Assembly (NCBI GenBank): GCA_963814975.1 | Contig: CAWFFB010000021.1 | Coordinates: 143,033-207,032, forward strand | DNA length: 64,000 nucleotides | Source of the DNA: CAVUXJ01 sp963814975 | GTDB lineage: Bacteria; Acidobacteriota; Vicinamibacteria; Vicinamibacterales; CAVVIG01 | Direction: 5' to 3' | Shown here: positions 20,656-31,743 of the stretch, piece after piece | Layout of the letters: each line of letters begins with the position of its first letter | Numbering within the stretch: the stretch's first letter is position 1 | Program-made: the position numbers and the translations under genes | The notes under the pieces: generated by a model | Told to the model about the DNA's origin: nothing | The model's database searches: none | Seen by the model: only the letters and a program-made list of their open reading frames with translations

Positions 20656-22446
20656 TCAACTCCGACCGTGTGCGAGGATGCCGCTCAAGACCCGGTTGGT
20701 GTCCATGTGATTGTCGCGAAATTCGGAGAGGTGCCGGCGGATCAGAACCTTCGCGTTCTGCAGCCTCGTCTGTCGGCGTTTCGGACCGATCGAGCGCGTT
20801 TGATCGGGCGCAACTCCAATGTCGGCGCTCTGCCCGGCAGCCAACGACACACTCACCTTCAACTGACCGTCTTCCAGGTCGGCTTGCCGCGTGCGCCCGT
20901 CGATGGTGACGGAGCGCGGAATGCCGTCGGGTGTCAGTTGGCGCTCCAGAACGTACATGTGAGGGGATGTCCCGCGATTGGTCAGCGAGAAACGGTTCGT
21001 ATAGAACCGGACGTGGATCTCGCCGTCTGCCCCGGTTCTCGTGAGACAGGCGCTCGAGCAGATCATCCCGAGGTCGGACCACTCGAGTCGCTCATCCAGG
21101 CCCTTGAGTCGCTCGACGAAGGATTCAAGAGCCCCGTATCCGTCCCGGAAGTAGCCGTGATGCTCAACCGCTAGAGCCGGCTTCCCGAAAAAGAGGTCGA
21201 ACGCGAACTCCCCAAGGTCGTGCGGATAGCGCCGGCAAAACAGCGGAAAATCGGCAAACTTGGTGACGGCCACCTCGAGCAAATCCCGCAGCACCAGGGC
21301 TTCTGCCTGAGTCGACGGGAACAGGTCGCTGTTGACGGCAGCCAGGTAGCCCTCGGCACTCAACGCCGCGATGGCTTCGGCCGAGAACAGTCCTTGCGGA
21401 AACACCATCACATCGTCGAAGGGAACCCCGGATAGTTGACGATGAATCTGCATCCGCTCCAGCGCCGTGTGAGCCTTCGCTCGGAGCGAATCGACGTCCG
21501 TTGTGGCGAATTCACCACGCGTGTGATCGCAGCCATGAACGCATAAGCTCGGCACTCCGCTCTTCGACGAAAAGAGCTTCGCGACGTCGCTGCTCGACCG
21601 ACGGTAGTTCCAGGGTATGAAGGCGATGCTGGTCGAGAAGTTGCGCTGCCGCATGCTTTCCACGAGCCGCCTGTATTCCAGGAACCCGTAGCGACCGCTC
21701 CTCAGCAGTGGATCGTCGATGGTGAAGCAGGCTCGCGGGTTGTCGTTGTGCCAGACGCGGCTTCCCAACGCTCCGCGTAGGAACATCATCATCGGCACCA
21801 GCCTCGAGAACCAGGACAGCACTCGAGCCTCGCGACCCACCCTTTCGTCCAGGTCAGCCAACTCGGCACATGCCAGGAAGAAGATCTGTGACCCGCCGAG
21901 CGTCGTGCGCACGAAAAAGGGTTTCCCGGCGACGCGAACAATCGCGTGCGGCCGTGATCCGCCGCTGCTCTCGAGGAAGCGGCGGTCCCTCTTTGGGTCG
22001 ACAAGACCCAGACGGAGACCGGAGAATGCACCGCACGACTCACGATCGCCGTCTCCAACCTGAAACATGGCGTCCTCATCAGGCAATGGCTCGACTCCAA
22101 GAAGGCCATCGGAGGACAGAGCGCGCAGGACCGCAGCGTGGCGGTCTGTCGGCTCGAATCCGTAGACAAAGACGTGTTCTGCCAAGTCGGCGGTCAGCCC
22201 GGAGAGTCCGGCCGCGCCCGATCGCGTCACATCAGCAGCGCTGGCGAGGGTTTCCACGTCTACGACGAGACAGGCACATCGGGGCACCAGTTTTCGAATC
22301 GCCAGGCCATCGCCCAGTACCGCCGTTGACAACGCCACACATGTCGACTCCGCCCCAAGAAACGCTGCGATCGCCTGTGCGCGACGATCTGATGTCGCTG
22401 GGGTGTTCCAGCAAAGGACCACGACGTCTGGCTTCGAAGAAGGCAT
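20656..22446 (-). CDS. Large polysaccharide-deacetylase-like protein of unknown function
   Basis: 596 residues from the ATG at 22446, one base after the preceding stop; a TTG four codons earlier is possible. Residues about 240-330 resemble the NodB catalytic core: CFTIDDPLLRSGRYGFLEYRRL supplies an Asp pair and VHGCDHTRGEF an H-x3-H pair, the residues that hold the metal in NodB enzymes. The N-terminal 200 residues look like a Rossmann or flavodoxin-like segment, and the C-terminal 130 residues look beta-rich. No signal peptide is evident, which is unusual for a deacetylase acting on finished polymer. It may de-N-acetylate lipid-linked intermediates, or it may be a non-catalytic relative. It sits between GT4 and GT2 genes. 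Confidence 0.65.
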   Translation of the reverse strand: MPSSKPDVVVLCWNTPATSDRRAQAIAAFLGAESTCVALSTAVLGDGLAIRKLVPRCACLVVDVETLASAADVTRSGAAGLSGLTADLAEHVFVYGFEPTDRHAAVLRALSSDGLLGVEPLPDEDAMFQVGDGDRESCGAFSGLRLGLVDPKRDRRFLESSGGSRPHAIVRVAGKPFFVRTTLGGSQIFFLACAELADLDERVGREARVLSWFSRLVPMMMFLRGALGSRVWHNDNPRACFTIDDPLLRSGRYGFLEYRRLVESMRQRNFSTSIAFIPWNYRRSSSDVAKLFSSKSGVPSLCVHGCDHTRGEFATTDVDSLRAKAHTALERMQIHRQLSGVPFDDVMVFPQGLFSAEAIAALSAEGYLAAVNSDLFPSTQAEALVLRDLLEVAVTKFADFPLFCRRYPHDLGEFAFDLFFGKPALAVEHHGYFRDGYGALESFVERLKGLDERLEWSDLGMICSSACLTRTGADGEIHVRFYTNRFSLTNRGTSPHMYVLERQLTPDGIPRSVTIDGRTRQADLEDGQLKVSVSLAAGQSADIGVAPDQTRSIGPKRRQTRLQNAKVLIRRHLSEFRDNHMDTNRVLSGILAHGRS

Positions 22447-22447
22447 C

Positions 22448-23656
22448 TCAGCGGGCAATGGGAGCGACTGTCAGTGTCCTGGTATCTTTCGTGACCTCGC
22501 CAACGAGCTCGAGGTAGCGTACCTTCATCACATCCCAGCGTATCGGCGCGTATTCCCGCCTGGCGTTCACCACTAGCTGAGCGTGGCGCGGTCGAGCCCG
22601 GTAGAGCGCGACCATCTGTTTCGCGAGGTCTGCCGGATCGTTCGGCTCAAAAAATGTCAACGCGTCTTCGCTGAAGTAGTGTCGTATCGCCTTCAGGCGG
22701 GAGATCAGCACAGGTTTTCCGGCGACGATGAACTCCGGCAGCTTGTTGGGAAAGGCAAAATCCAGGAAGACGTCCCGGCGGATCGGCAGGATGCCCACGT
22801 CGGCTCGGCTCAGCCACCCCGGAATGTCCGACGAGGGCACCTGTCCAATCATCTTGACTTTCGAGGTGAGCCCATGTCGCGCCGCCAGGCTCGCCAGGGC
22901 CGGCGCTTCGGTTCCGGAGCCCAGGATCCAGATTTCCGCTCCCGGCATCTCGGTGTGTGCCAGGGCGAACGCCTCGATGGCGATGATCGAGCCCGTAAAT
23001 CGCCGTCAGCGTCCCGTGATAGATCATCACGAACGCGTCCGGACGTGGCGGCGCGTCCGCCGCCGGCTTCTGCTGGAAGCGCGCTTCGTCAGCGGCATTC
23101 ATGACTACTGAGTCGACTTCGACCTGGCAAGACCGCGGACGACCAGCAGATCCTCGATCGGTTCGTTGATGGTGATGACCTGATCGGCAAACGTGAAGCT
23201 GATTCGTTCCAGATACGTCAGGAGCCGCACGACCCACGAGCTTCGTGCGATGCCGTACTTGGACATGTAGAACTCGGGAGTGATCTCGTGCATGTCCAGC
23301 ACGATCTTGGCGCCCATCCACCGCGCCAGCATCGGGGCGAATACCAGGAAGTCCGGCAGCGTGTTGACGTCGACGACCGCGTAGTGCCTCCGCCGCATCT
23401 GGAGCGGCACGCGCACGAACGCCCACGCAAAGAACGCGGCGTACTCGAAGAAATATCGAGCAAGAGATCCGCGTTTCTTGCCGAGAGAGATGGTATGGAC
23501 GTTGACGCCGTTGAGCGTATACGTCTTCCGGCCGTCTTGCGGGGAGAGCGCGAGCACGTCCACGACGTACCCGGCCGCCGCCAGCGCCTCGGCTTTGCGC
23601 CGCACTCGAGGGTCGGAGTCGTAGACACTTTGAACGAGAAGACAGATGGATTTCAT
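22448..23656 (-). CDS. Glycosyltransferase family 4 (GT-B), frameshifted
   Basis: Starts at the ATG giving MKSICLLVQSVYDSDPRVRRK; the open frame offers MFHT four residues earlier. N-terminal domain shows VVDVNTLPDFLVFAPMLA and KIVLDMHEITPEFYMSK, a pattern common in GT4 enzymes of EPS loci. The frame is lost near 23110 (VEVDSVVMNAADEARF continues) and near 22990, then runs AEIWILGSGTEAPALASLA and NKLPEFIVAGKPVLISRL to the end. Corrected length about 402 residues. It ends one base before the deacetylase-like gene. Confidence 0.8.
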
Positions 23657-23755
23657 GGTATGGAACACAGCTCGGTCGGCAGGGTGGATGCACGTTCGGA
23701 CGCGCTCTTGAACAGTGCGTCCACGTCAAGGGGCGTTCGTCCGTTCCACGCAACA

Positions 23756-25378
23756 TCAAGGTAAGTGGTCAGCGCGGCTCACGCGGCTCGATCGATTCTG
23801 CTGGCGGACGTTAGCCTGGTGCAATCGAACTCGCAGCGGCGGGTCGATCACGTCATCCCCGCTGTACAGCAACGACGCGCGGCTGCCATTGGCCGAGTCG
23901 ATTCGCTCGAAACGAACCTCACGCCGTTTGCGAAACCATCCGACCATCTGCGAAGCCGTGCCGAACCACGCGTTCTGTGACTTCAGCGTGCGGACGAGCT
24001 TGATATAGAAGTCGCCCCAGAAACGTTCCGGTGCATGGCTGCGGTCGTGCCAGAGAACCGTCAGGACGCCTCCGAGGTTCCGGGCGTTGGCAACCAGGGG
24101 CTGGCAGCGTGTTTCAGCCTCTGGTTCCGAGAGGTCGAGCCTGTTGGAGAAGAACAATGCGCCGTCCTGAATGATGCAGCGGCAGCTCGAGCAGCGTCTT
24201 CGTTCCCAGCGGCCGAAACACCTGGGTCGTGCCATTCCGATAGCCGACTGTCTCGTTGTATCCGGCGCTCGAGTCGTAGCTGAAACCGGCTTCGTCCAGG
24301 ATCGAGGGCGTGGCCGAATCCTGCATCAGCCAGTGCATCCTGATGCCAACCGCAGCGGCCGTTGGTCACGGACGCAAGTCCTGGCCAGCTCCTCACGGCC
24401 CTTGGCGGCGCTGTGCCACGCGTCGATGCCGTGCACGCCTAGCTCGCAGCCGTTCTTCTGCAGAGTCGCCGTCCACTCAGGAAGATCCGTGACGTCGTAG
24501 GCGGTTGCTCGCCGGGCCGCGCATGCTTTCCGGTGACCTTCTCGCCCCGTGTGCGCTTGAAGGGGATCAGGAAGTGCGTGGCCGGCAGATCCTTTTCGAC
24601 CTGCAGATACCAGGCGAAGGGCTCCCAGAAATCCTTCGCCAGACCCAGATAGACGAAGGGCAACGATGCCGGCCGCCCGCCACATCCGGAAGAGACGCGC
24701 CATCGAGATCCTGCCCCGGCAGAGATCGCGAACGGCGCCGACCGTTGACCGATAGACAAACCCCCACATCGTGTGGTCGAACTTGTGTTGTCGTATTCCG
24801 ACGAAATCGATGTCGTGAGTGAGGCACACAGCGAAATCATGACCGGCAGGAACCGGAGGAATCTCGACGCAGCGGAATTCCGGCTCCGACAATCCACTCT
24901 CGCAACATTCTGATGTGAAGGTCGAGTGACGGAATGTGCGCGTTCCGGGGCGGCTGGCCGACGGAGAGCAAGAGTTGCGCTTCTCGAAGAGGTCGTACCC
25001 GACCCTTATGAGGGACAACGGTCCATGGCTGCCGCGCACTCCCGCGACACCCGCTGAAGCCTGAAGGCACGGCGCGTTGGCGCCAGTCCCCGGAACGTGG
25101 CCAACTCTCCGTAGATGGGGAGGGCGATTCCCGCGAGCTCGAGCAAGCCGCTTGATGCTGGGCGGCCACGTCCACACCATGACGACGGTCGCTGGTCTTC
25201 GGTCCGGATCCGTAGTCGACGAGCAGCGTTGCGTCCACCGTCGGAACATCGTCGCAGGTGGCAATGACGACGTCGTAGGTCTCGCCTGGGCGATAGAATT
25301 CCCAGGGAGTCTTGAAGAGCTCGAAGAACTCCTCCACAATGCGGAATCTGGCTCGGTTTTGAAAGAACTGCCGATCAC
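23756..25378 (-). CDS. Polysaccharide deacetylase family protein, heavily frameshifted
   Basis: Probably removes N-acetyl groups from EPS. Recognisable segments in order: FFELFKTPWEFYRPGETYDVV at the N-terminus, HDFAVCLTHDIDFVGIRQHK (the T-H-D-x-D metal motif), FVYRSTVGAVRDLCRGR, KDLPATHFLIPFK, CELGVHGIDAWH (the second metal-binding His region), EAGFSYDSSAGYNETVG, and a tail RNLGGVLTVLWHDRSHAPERFWG carrying the late His. Breaks occur near 25345, 25205, 25010, 24675, 24510, 24345 and 24140. About 540 residues if joined. The GTG at 25378 overlaps the upstream stop. Second deacetylase-like gene of the operon; unlike the one at 20656 it carries the canonical THDID motif. Confidence 0.72.
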
Positions 25379-26577
25379 GTGACGTTGAGGCTCGCTCCCG
25401 CGGCGATCAGCGGACAGCTCGACGCCGAGGCGCCGCGTTCAACCGGCTCATCGTGAGCGCCTTCCCGCGCGAAGAATTCGCGGATGCACTCGACGACGTA
25501 GCGCGCTTGCTCGTCCGTCAATTCAGGACTGAATCGGGGAGGGCGAGGGTTCTCTCGCGGCCCGTTCGCTTTCGGGGAACGCTCCGACGCCATGGCCCAG
25601 GATACGCGAAGCACTCCTGCAGATGCATCGGCACCGGGTAGTAGACCTCGGTGCCGACGCCCTGCTTCTGCAGAGTGCGCCTGCAGCTCATCCCGGACGC
25701 GAAACACGAATGACGTACTGATTGAAGATGTGGCGGTCGGTTGTCACGGCCGGGCAGGCCGACTGGGCGACCATGCCTGTCTCGGAGAGGAGGCGGTCGT
25801 ACCGCGCTCGCGTTGAGCTGTCGCGCCGCGGTCCAGTCGTCCAGGTGCGGGCAGCTTGGCGGAGACAATGGCCGCCTGGAGGGCATCGAGGCGGAAATTG
25901 CCACCGATGATCTTGTGGTGGTACTTCGGCTTTGAACCATGGCCGCGGAGGGCCGCAGCTTCTCGGCGCGCGTCGGCATCGTTGGTCACAATCATCCCGC
26001 CGTCGCCGGCCGCGCCGAGATTCTTGGACGGAAAGAAGGAGAAACATCCGTAGTGTCCGATCGAACCGGCGCGGCGGCCCTTGTTCTCGGCGCCGATCGC
26101 CTGGGCGGCATCCTCGATGACCACGAGTCCGTGCCTCGCGGCCACGCTCATGACCGCGTCCATGTCTGCCATCTGACCGTAGAGATGAACGGGCATGATG
26201 GCGCGGGTTCTGGCAGTCACCTTCGCTGCGATCCTGGAGGCATCGAGGTTGTACGTCGACGGATCGATATCGACGAACACCGGGGTCGCTCCGAGCCGGG
26301 CGATGGCGCCGGCGGTCGCGAAGAAGGTGTACGGCGTCGTGATGACTTCATCGCCGGGTCCGATGTGCTCCGCCATGAGGCAGGCGAGCAACGCGTCGCT
26401 GCCCGGACGAGACGCCGATTGCGTGTGAGCAGCCGCTGTAACGCGCAATGGCGTTTTCGCATTGCTCCACCTTCGGTCCCAGGATGAAATGCTGGGACTC
26501 CATGACTTCAGCGATGGCAGCATCGACTTCGGCCTTGATCGCCGAGTATTGCGCTTTAAGATCGAGCAGCGGAACAT

Positions 26578-26581
<4 letters not shown>
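25375..26581 (-). CDS. DegT/DnrJ/EryC1/StrS sugar aminotransferase (WbpE-like), frameshifted
   Basis: PLP enzyme that aminates a keto-nucleotide sugar. N-terminus MNVPLLDLKAQYSAIKAEVD and FILGPKVEQCENAIARY; then EVITTPYTFFATAGAIARLGA, MPVHLYGQMADMDAV, VVIEDAAQAIGA (Asp contacting PLP) and GCFSFFPSKNLGAAGDGG with the Schiff-base Lys. The C-terminal third is broken by indels near 26400, 25850, 25690 and 25540, but VGTEVYYPVPMHLQECF and SPELTDEQARYVVECIREFF are recognisable. About 401 residues corrected. Its ATG overlaps the TGA of the acyltransferase gene. Companion of the oxidoreductase and acyltransferase just upstream: together the WbpB-D-E steps that add a 3-acetamido group to UDP-GlcNAcA. 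Confidence 0.82.
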
Positions 26582-27225
<644 letters not shown>

Positions 27226-27226
<1 letters not shown>

Positions 27227-28275
27227 CGAAGTAGGCCAGCTCCTTCTTCTCGGGCTGTTCGACGGCTCGAGCGCTGACTGCGCCGTTCGCGAGCGCTCGC
27301 TGACACGCATCGAGAACGCGCAAGACGCGGAGACCTTCGGCGCCGTCGCTGACTGGGGACGTTCGGGACTGGACACAGTCGAGGAAATGCTGGCATTCGG
27401 CCCGCAGGGGCTCCTGATTGTCCAGCGTCAACGACTTCGCCTAGCGCCTTGACGGCTGTTGGGATCCGGTTCTTCCATTCGACTTTGTGAGGATACAGCA
27501 CCAGCTTGTGGTCGGCGGTGTCATCGAACACGGCCATCTTTTCCGAGCCGACAACGACCAGGCTTCTGCTCCTTGACCGGATGCAGCCAGCTCACGAAGA
27601 TGTGCGCCTGGACTCCGCTCGGAAAATCGAAGTGGCTCAAAGTGACGTCGGCGACATCGTGGTTCAGATAGGCGCTGCCCTGGCAGGAGACCTGGTTCGG
27701 CATTTCGTTCAGCAGCGACAGCATCACCGAGATGTCGTGGGGCGCGAAGCTCCAGAGGATGTTCTCTTCGGTGCGGATCTTGCCGATGTTGAGGCGGTTC
27801 GAGTACAGGTAGTTGATCTTGCCGAGCGCACCGTCTCTGAATCAGTTCCTGCAGCTTCAGAATGGCCGGGTGATATCGGAGGATATGGCCGACCATCAGG
27901 ATTCGCTGCTCTTCGCCGCCGCCAGCTCAACCAGGTGCTCGCCGTGCTTGACGTCGATGGCCAGCGGCTTCTCGACGAACACGTCCTTGCCCGCTTCTAG
28001 CGCGGCCTTCGCCATCTCGAAGTGGGTGACCGCCGGCGTCGCCAGCGCGACTGCTGCGATCGACGGATCGGCACAGCACGTCGCTGAAGTCACGGCAGAA
28101 GTCGACGTTCTCGTAGCTCTCGCTTGCAGCTGGCCTCGACACGACCCTTGCGGTCGTCGCAGAGTGCGGCAGAGCGCCCGAGCTCATAGAAGTTCCGCAC
28201 CAGGTTCTTGCCCCAATAGCCAACTCCCACGACGGCCACGCGACTTCCCGACTTGTTGATTGCCTTACTCACCAT
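27226..28275 (-). CDS. Gfo/Idh/MocA oxidoreductase (WbpB-like), heavily frameshifted
   Basis: NAD-dependent dehydrogenase that probably oxidises C3 of UDP-GlcNAcA. Rossmann start SRVAVVGVGYWGKNLVRNFYE, then AAVALATPAVTHFEMAKAAL, AGKDVFVEKPLAID (the EKP motif), LMVGHILRYHPAILKLQELI, LWSFAPHDISVMLSLLNEMP, and the tail ECQHFLDCVQSRTSPVSDG. Indels near 28120, 28080, 27895, 27830, 27560, 27435 and 27250 put these in different frames. Corrected length near 349 residues. The ATG at 28275 lies inside the last codons of the epimerase gene (11-base overlap). A second, intact member of this family is at 30634-31743. Confidence 0.8.
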
Positions 28276-29393
28276 TGACGTCCTCCGTCAGACGCGCGTC
28301 ATTTGCGATTGATTCAATCGCTTCCGATTGCACGCCGAGGCCCAGCAGATCGACGCATCTGCGCGGCCGCGGCACCGTCGCCGTACAGGGCGGCGGTGTG
28401 AGCCGGGCGGCGCAAATGAGGTCACAGCCTCGACGATGTTTCCGAACTCAGAACCTACGAGAGCGTTCCAGCCTGCGTCCACAGTCTCGACCCATTCCGT
28501 CTCGTCCCGCAGCGTCACACAGGGCACGCCAAGCCAGTAGGCCTCCTTTCTGTAGTCCACCCGAGTCTGTCAGCACCATCCGCGCGGAGCCGAGTCAACG
28601 TCGACCATGTCCAGATACCCCAGGGATCGATTAGGTGGACGTGAGCGAGCGGCTGATAGCCCGTGCCGGCGATCGCCTTGCGGGTGCGAGGATGAACCGG
28701 GAACACGATCGGTTCGTCGAGCGCATTGAACGCCGCTCACGATGCTCGACAGACGAGCGGGATCGTCGGTGTTCTCGCTGCGGTGCACTGTCGCCAGCAG
28801 ATAGGCCTTCGCTGCAGGCCGATCCGTTGCAGAATCCCCGGTCGGTGTCCTCGCGGTACGCTGCTTCGCCCAATTCAGGACGTCCAGCATCACGTCGCCG
28901 ACCAGATGCACGTGCCGCTGCGATGCCCTCAGCCGCGAGATTCGCCACCGCGGTGTCGCTCGGGCACAGCAGAGGTCCGAAAGATGATCGGCGACGACGC
29001 GATTGATTTCCTCTGGCATCTGACGATTGAAACTGCGCAGTCCGGCTTCGACATGCGCCACCGGCACGTGCAGTTTCGATGCGGCCAGCGCGCCGGCCAG
29101 CGTCGAGTTGGTATCGCCGTAGATGAGCAGCCAGTCCGGACGTTCCGCGATCAGAACGTCCTCGATACCCTTGAGCATCGCGCCCGTTTGCGCTGCGTGG
29201 GAACCGGAACCGACCCCGAGGTTGATATCCGCATGTGGAAGTTCCAGTCCGTCGAAGAAGATACCGGACATCTCGTAGTCGTAATGTTGCCCGGTGTGGA
29301 CCAGAATCTCCCGGTGCTTCGTTCGAAGCTGCCGACTGACAGCAGCCGCCTTGATGAACTGGGGCCGGCCCCAACGATGGTGACGACTTTCAT
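28265..29393 (-). CDS. UDP-N-acetylglucosamine 2-epimerase family (WecB/WbpI-like), frameshifted
   Basis: Second member of the family in the operon. MKVVTIVGA starts at 29393; a break near 29360 leads into PQFIKAAAVSRQLRTKH. Then LVHTGQHYDYEMSGIFFD, LLIYGDTNSTLAGALAASKL, PVAHVEAGLRSFNRQMPEEI, NRVVADHLSDLLLCPSD, LLATVHRSENTDD and EAYWLGVPCVTLRDETEWVE. Further breaks near 28990-28940, 28750, 28590 and 28410-28360; the last frame ends at a TAA (28265) inside the next gene. About 375 residues corrected. Given the adjacent WbpB/D/E-like genes, it may act as the UDP-diacetamido-glucuronate 2-epimerase (WbpI role) rather than on UDP-GlcNAc. Confidence 0.82.
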
Positions 29394-29449
29394 GGTCTTG
29401 TGTTTTCCGACAGAACCGCACCCAGCGGCAGCGTGGGTGCGGGGAACGC

Positions 29450-30643
29450 TTACGCGGATCGTGCCATCAGCTGAAGGACTTCCGCCCCTGTCTGGCGCTG
29501 TTGCTCTGCGGAGAGGCCGGGAAACATTGGCAAGGAGAGAATGTGGCGTGAGGCGGCTTCCGCCACAGGGAAACTTCCCGGACCGTACCCGAAATGCGCG
29601 TAGGCTTTTTGGAGGTGAAGCGGGATTGGGTAGTGGATACCCGTCCCCACCCCAGCGTTCGCCAGCTGCTGCTGGAGACCGTCGCGATCGGAAACCTGCA
29701 CGACATACAGGTGATAGACCGGACGCGACCACTCCGGCACGTGGGGAGTCATGACGACGTCAGACACCTCGGCAAAGAGCTTCTCGTAGTACCGCGCCCG
29801 TTCGCCTCGCCGCTCGTTCCATACCGCCAGGCGCTGCAGTTTCACCCTGAGAAAGCCGGCCTGAATGGCGTCCAACCGGCCGTTATAGCCTTCGATATCG
29901 TGGAAGTATTTCTTCGACTGCCCATGGTCGCGAATCATCCGGCACTGTGAAGCGATCTGCTCGTCGTTTGTCGTGATGGCGCCGCCTTCACCGCAGGCTC
30001 CAAGGTTCTTTCCAGGGTAGAAGCTGAAGGCCGCGGCGCGACCCATCGAGCCAGCCGTCCGCCAGCGCTGTTCCTTTCGCGAGAAGTACTGGGCGCCGTG
30101 CGCCTGGCACGCGTCCTCGACGACAGCTAGGTTGTACCGAGCGGCCAACTCGAGAATGGGATCCATATCGGCCATCTGCCCATACAAGTGCACGGGCACC
30201 ACGGCTGTCACAGGGCTCCCGGTGCGCTTGAGGATCGATTGTCCTGTCTGTGCCTCTTGCGTGCAGTTCAGCTCGAGATAGGCTCCGAGCTTCGCTGGAT
30301 CCATCGTGTATGTGCGCTTATCCACGTCCACGAAGTCGGGCTGCGCGCCAGCCTGTGAGATGGCTTCGGTGGTCGCGATAAAGGTGTTCGGTACGGTGAC
30401 GACTGTGTCGCCGGCTTTCACGCCGGCGGCCATCAGCGCGAACCGCAGCGCGTCCGTTCCGCTTCCGACGCCGACGCAGTGACTGGTTTGGCAGAAATCG
30501 CCGAACTCACGTTCGAAGGCTTCCACCATCGGACCGCCGATGAAACCTGACGTCTTCACGGCTAGCCGCAAGACAGACACCAGTTCCTCTTCGACCTCCA
30601 CGTGTGCGGTGACGAGATCTAAGAAGGGGACCTTCAGAGACAA
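29450..30643 (-). CDS. DegT/DnrJ/EryC1/StrS sugar aminotransferase (WbpE-like), second copy, intact
   Basis: 397 residues. VPFLDLVTAHVEVEEELVSVL start, VGVGSGTDALRFALMAAGV, VVTVPNTFIATTEAISQAGA, PVHLYGQMADMDPILELAA, VVEDACQAHGAQ (PLP contact) and AAFSFYPGKNLGACGEGGAI with the Schiff-base Lys. The tail has GVGTGIHYPIPLHLQKAYAHF, the acceptor-site motif. It overlaps the upstream oxidoreductase gene by 10 bases, forming a second oxidoreductase-aminotransferase-acyltransferase set. Clean reading frame in contrast to the paralogue at 25375-26581. Its substrate could be the same UDP-3-keto-GlcNAcA or a different 3-keto or 4-keto sugar. Confidence 0.9.
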   Translation of the reverse strand: MSLKVPFLDLVTAHVEVEEELVSVLRLAVKTSGFIGGPMVEAFEREFGDFCQTSHCVGVGSGTDALRFALMAAGVKAGDTVVTVPNTFIATTEAISQAGAQPDFVDVDKRTYTMDPAKLGAYLELNCTQEAQTGQSILKRTGSPVTAVVPVHLYGQMADMDPILELAARYNLAVVEDACQAHGAQYFSRKEQRWRTAGSMGRAAAFSFYPGKNLGACGEGGAITTNDEQIASQCRMIRDHGQSKKYFHDIEGYNGRLDAIQAGFLRVKLQRLAVWNERRGERARYYEKLFAEVSDVVMTPHVPEWSRPVYHLYVVQVSDRDGLQQQLANAGVGTGIHYPIPLHLQKAYAHFGYGPGSFPVAEAASRHILSLPMFPGLSAEQQRQTGAEVLQLMARSA

Positions 30644-31743
30644 ACGACCTTTCCCCTTTCCTTCAACGACCGCTCGGCGGCCTCGAGGAGTCTGACGACG
30701 CGCAATCCCGCCGCTCCGTCGTTCGACGGAATCCGATTGTCATTGATGCAGTCGATGAAATAACCCAGCTCCACCTTGAGCGCCTCCGTCTGCTCGACTT
30801 TCGGCGACCAGACGTCTCCGGAGCGATAGCTGACGAGCAGGTCGTACACGCTTTGACCGCTGCTGATCTGCACGCCCTTGTCGTACACCTTGATCTTCTC
30901 GTCGGCCTCGAGGTCGTTCCACACGAGCATCTTGTCCTTGCCGCCGATCAGCGTCGTGCGCACCTTCACTGGAGACAGCCAGTTGACGTTGATGTGCGCG
31001 ATGATGTTGCCCGGAAAGTACACGGTGATGAACGCCATGTCGGCGTGACCGTTCAGATGATTGCTGCCGGTGGCACTGACCGCTTCCGCCTTGTCGGTGA
31101 TGATGTAGTCCATGACGGACAGGTCGTGCGGCGCCAGGTCCCATATCACGCTGACATCGTGCTGGAAGAGCCCCAGGTTGACGCGCGTCGAGTCGAAGTA
31201 ATAGAGCGAGCCAAGCGCGCCGCTGTCAACGAGCTCCCGGATCTTCCGGACCGCGCCGCTGAAGAGAAAGGTGTGGTCCACCATGATCTTCAGGTTCTGC
31301 CGGTCTGCCAGCTCGATGAGCTCTTCTCCTTGAGCGGATGTCGAGGTGAACGGTTTCTCGACGAACACATGCTTGCCGTTCTGCAGCGCCGATTTGGCGA
31401 GTTCGTAGTGAGTCCAGACAGGCGTGACGACGGCGACCGCGTCAATCTCGGTGGATGTCAGGACCTCTGAAAAATCAGTCGTGAGATGAACGCCAGGGTA
31501 GGCTCGTCCCGCCCGTTTGAGCGCAGCCGGGCTCTTATCGCAAACAGCGGCCACCGTGCAGTTCTCGAGGCCGTGGAAATTTCTGACGATGTTCGGTCCC
31601 CAATATCCGTAGCCGATCACGCCGACGCGGACGGCATCAGTGGCCTTTTCGTGCAGATAGCGCTTTTGCCCGGCCGCCCGTGCCGCGATCTGGAGATCGC
31701 TGGGGATGGCTTCCAGTAACGGAACGTTGTCGCCGATCAGCAT
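30634..31743 (-). CDS. Gfo/Idh/MocA oxidoreductase (WbpB-like), intact copy
   Basis: 369 residues. RVGVIGYGYWGPNIVRNFHGL starts the Rossmann fold after a roughly 40-residue leader (MLIGDNVPLLEAIPSDLQIA); the leader is longer than usual, and a later start is possible. Family marks: DAVAVVTPVWTHYELAKSAL, NGKHVFVEKPFTSTS (EKP), IMVDHTFLFSGAVRKI, VIWDLAPHDLSVMDYI and NVNWLSPVKVRTTLIGG. It ends overlapping the aminotransferase start, and begins inside the last codons of the acyltransferase gene. Paralogue of the frameshifted gene at 27226-28275. Confidence 0.88.
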   Translation of the reverse strand: MLIGDNVPLLEAIPSDLQIAARAAGQKRYLHEKATDAVRVGVIGYGYWGPNIVRNFHGLENCTVAAVCDKSPAALKRAGRAYPGVHLTTDFSEVLTSTEIDAVAVVTPVWTHYELAKSALQNGKHVFVEKPFTSTSAQGEELIELADRQNLKIMVDHTFLFSGAVRKIRELVDSGALGSLYYFDSTRVNLGLFQHDVSVIWDLAPHDLSVMDYIITDKAEAVSATGSNHLNGHADMAFITVYFPGNIIAHINVNWLSPVKVRTTLIGGKDKMLVWNDLEADEKIKVYDKGVQISSGQSVYDLLVSYRSGDVWSPKVEQTEALKVELGYFIDCINDNRIPSNDGAAGLRVVRLLEAAERSLKERGKVVCL

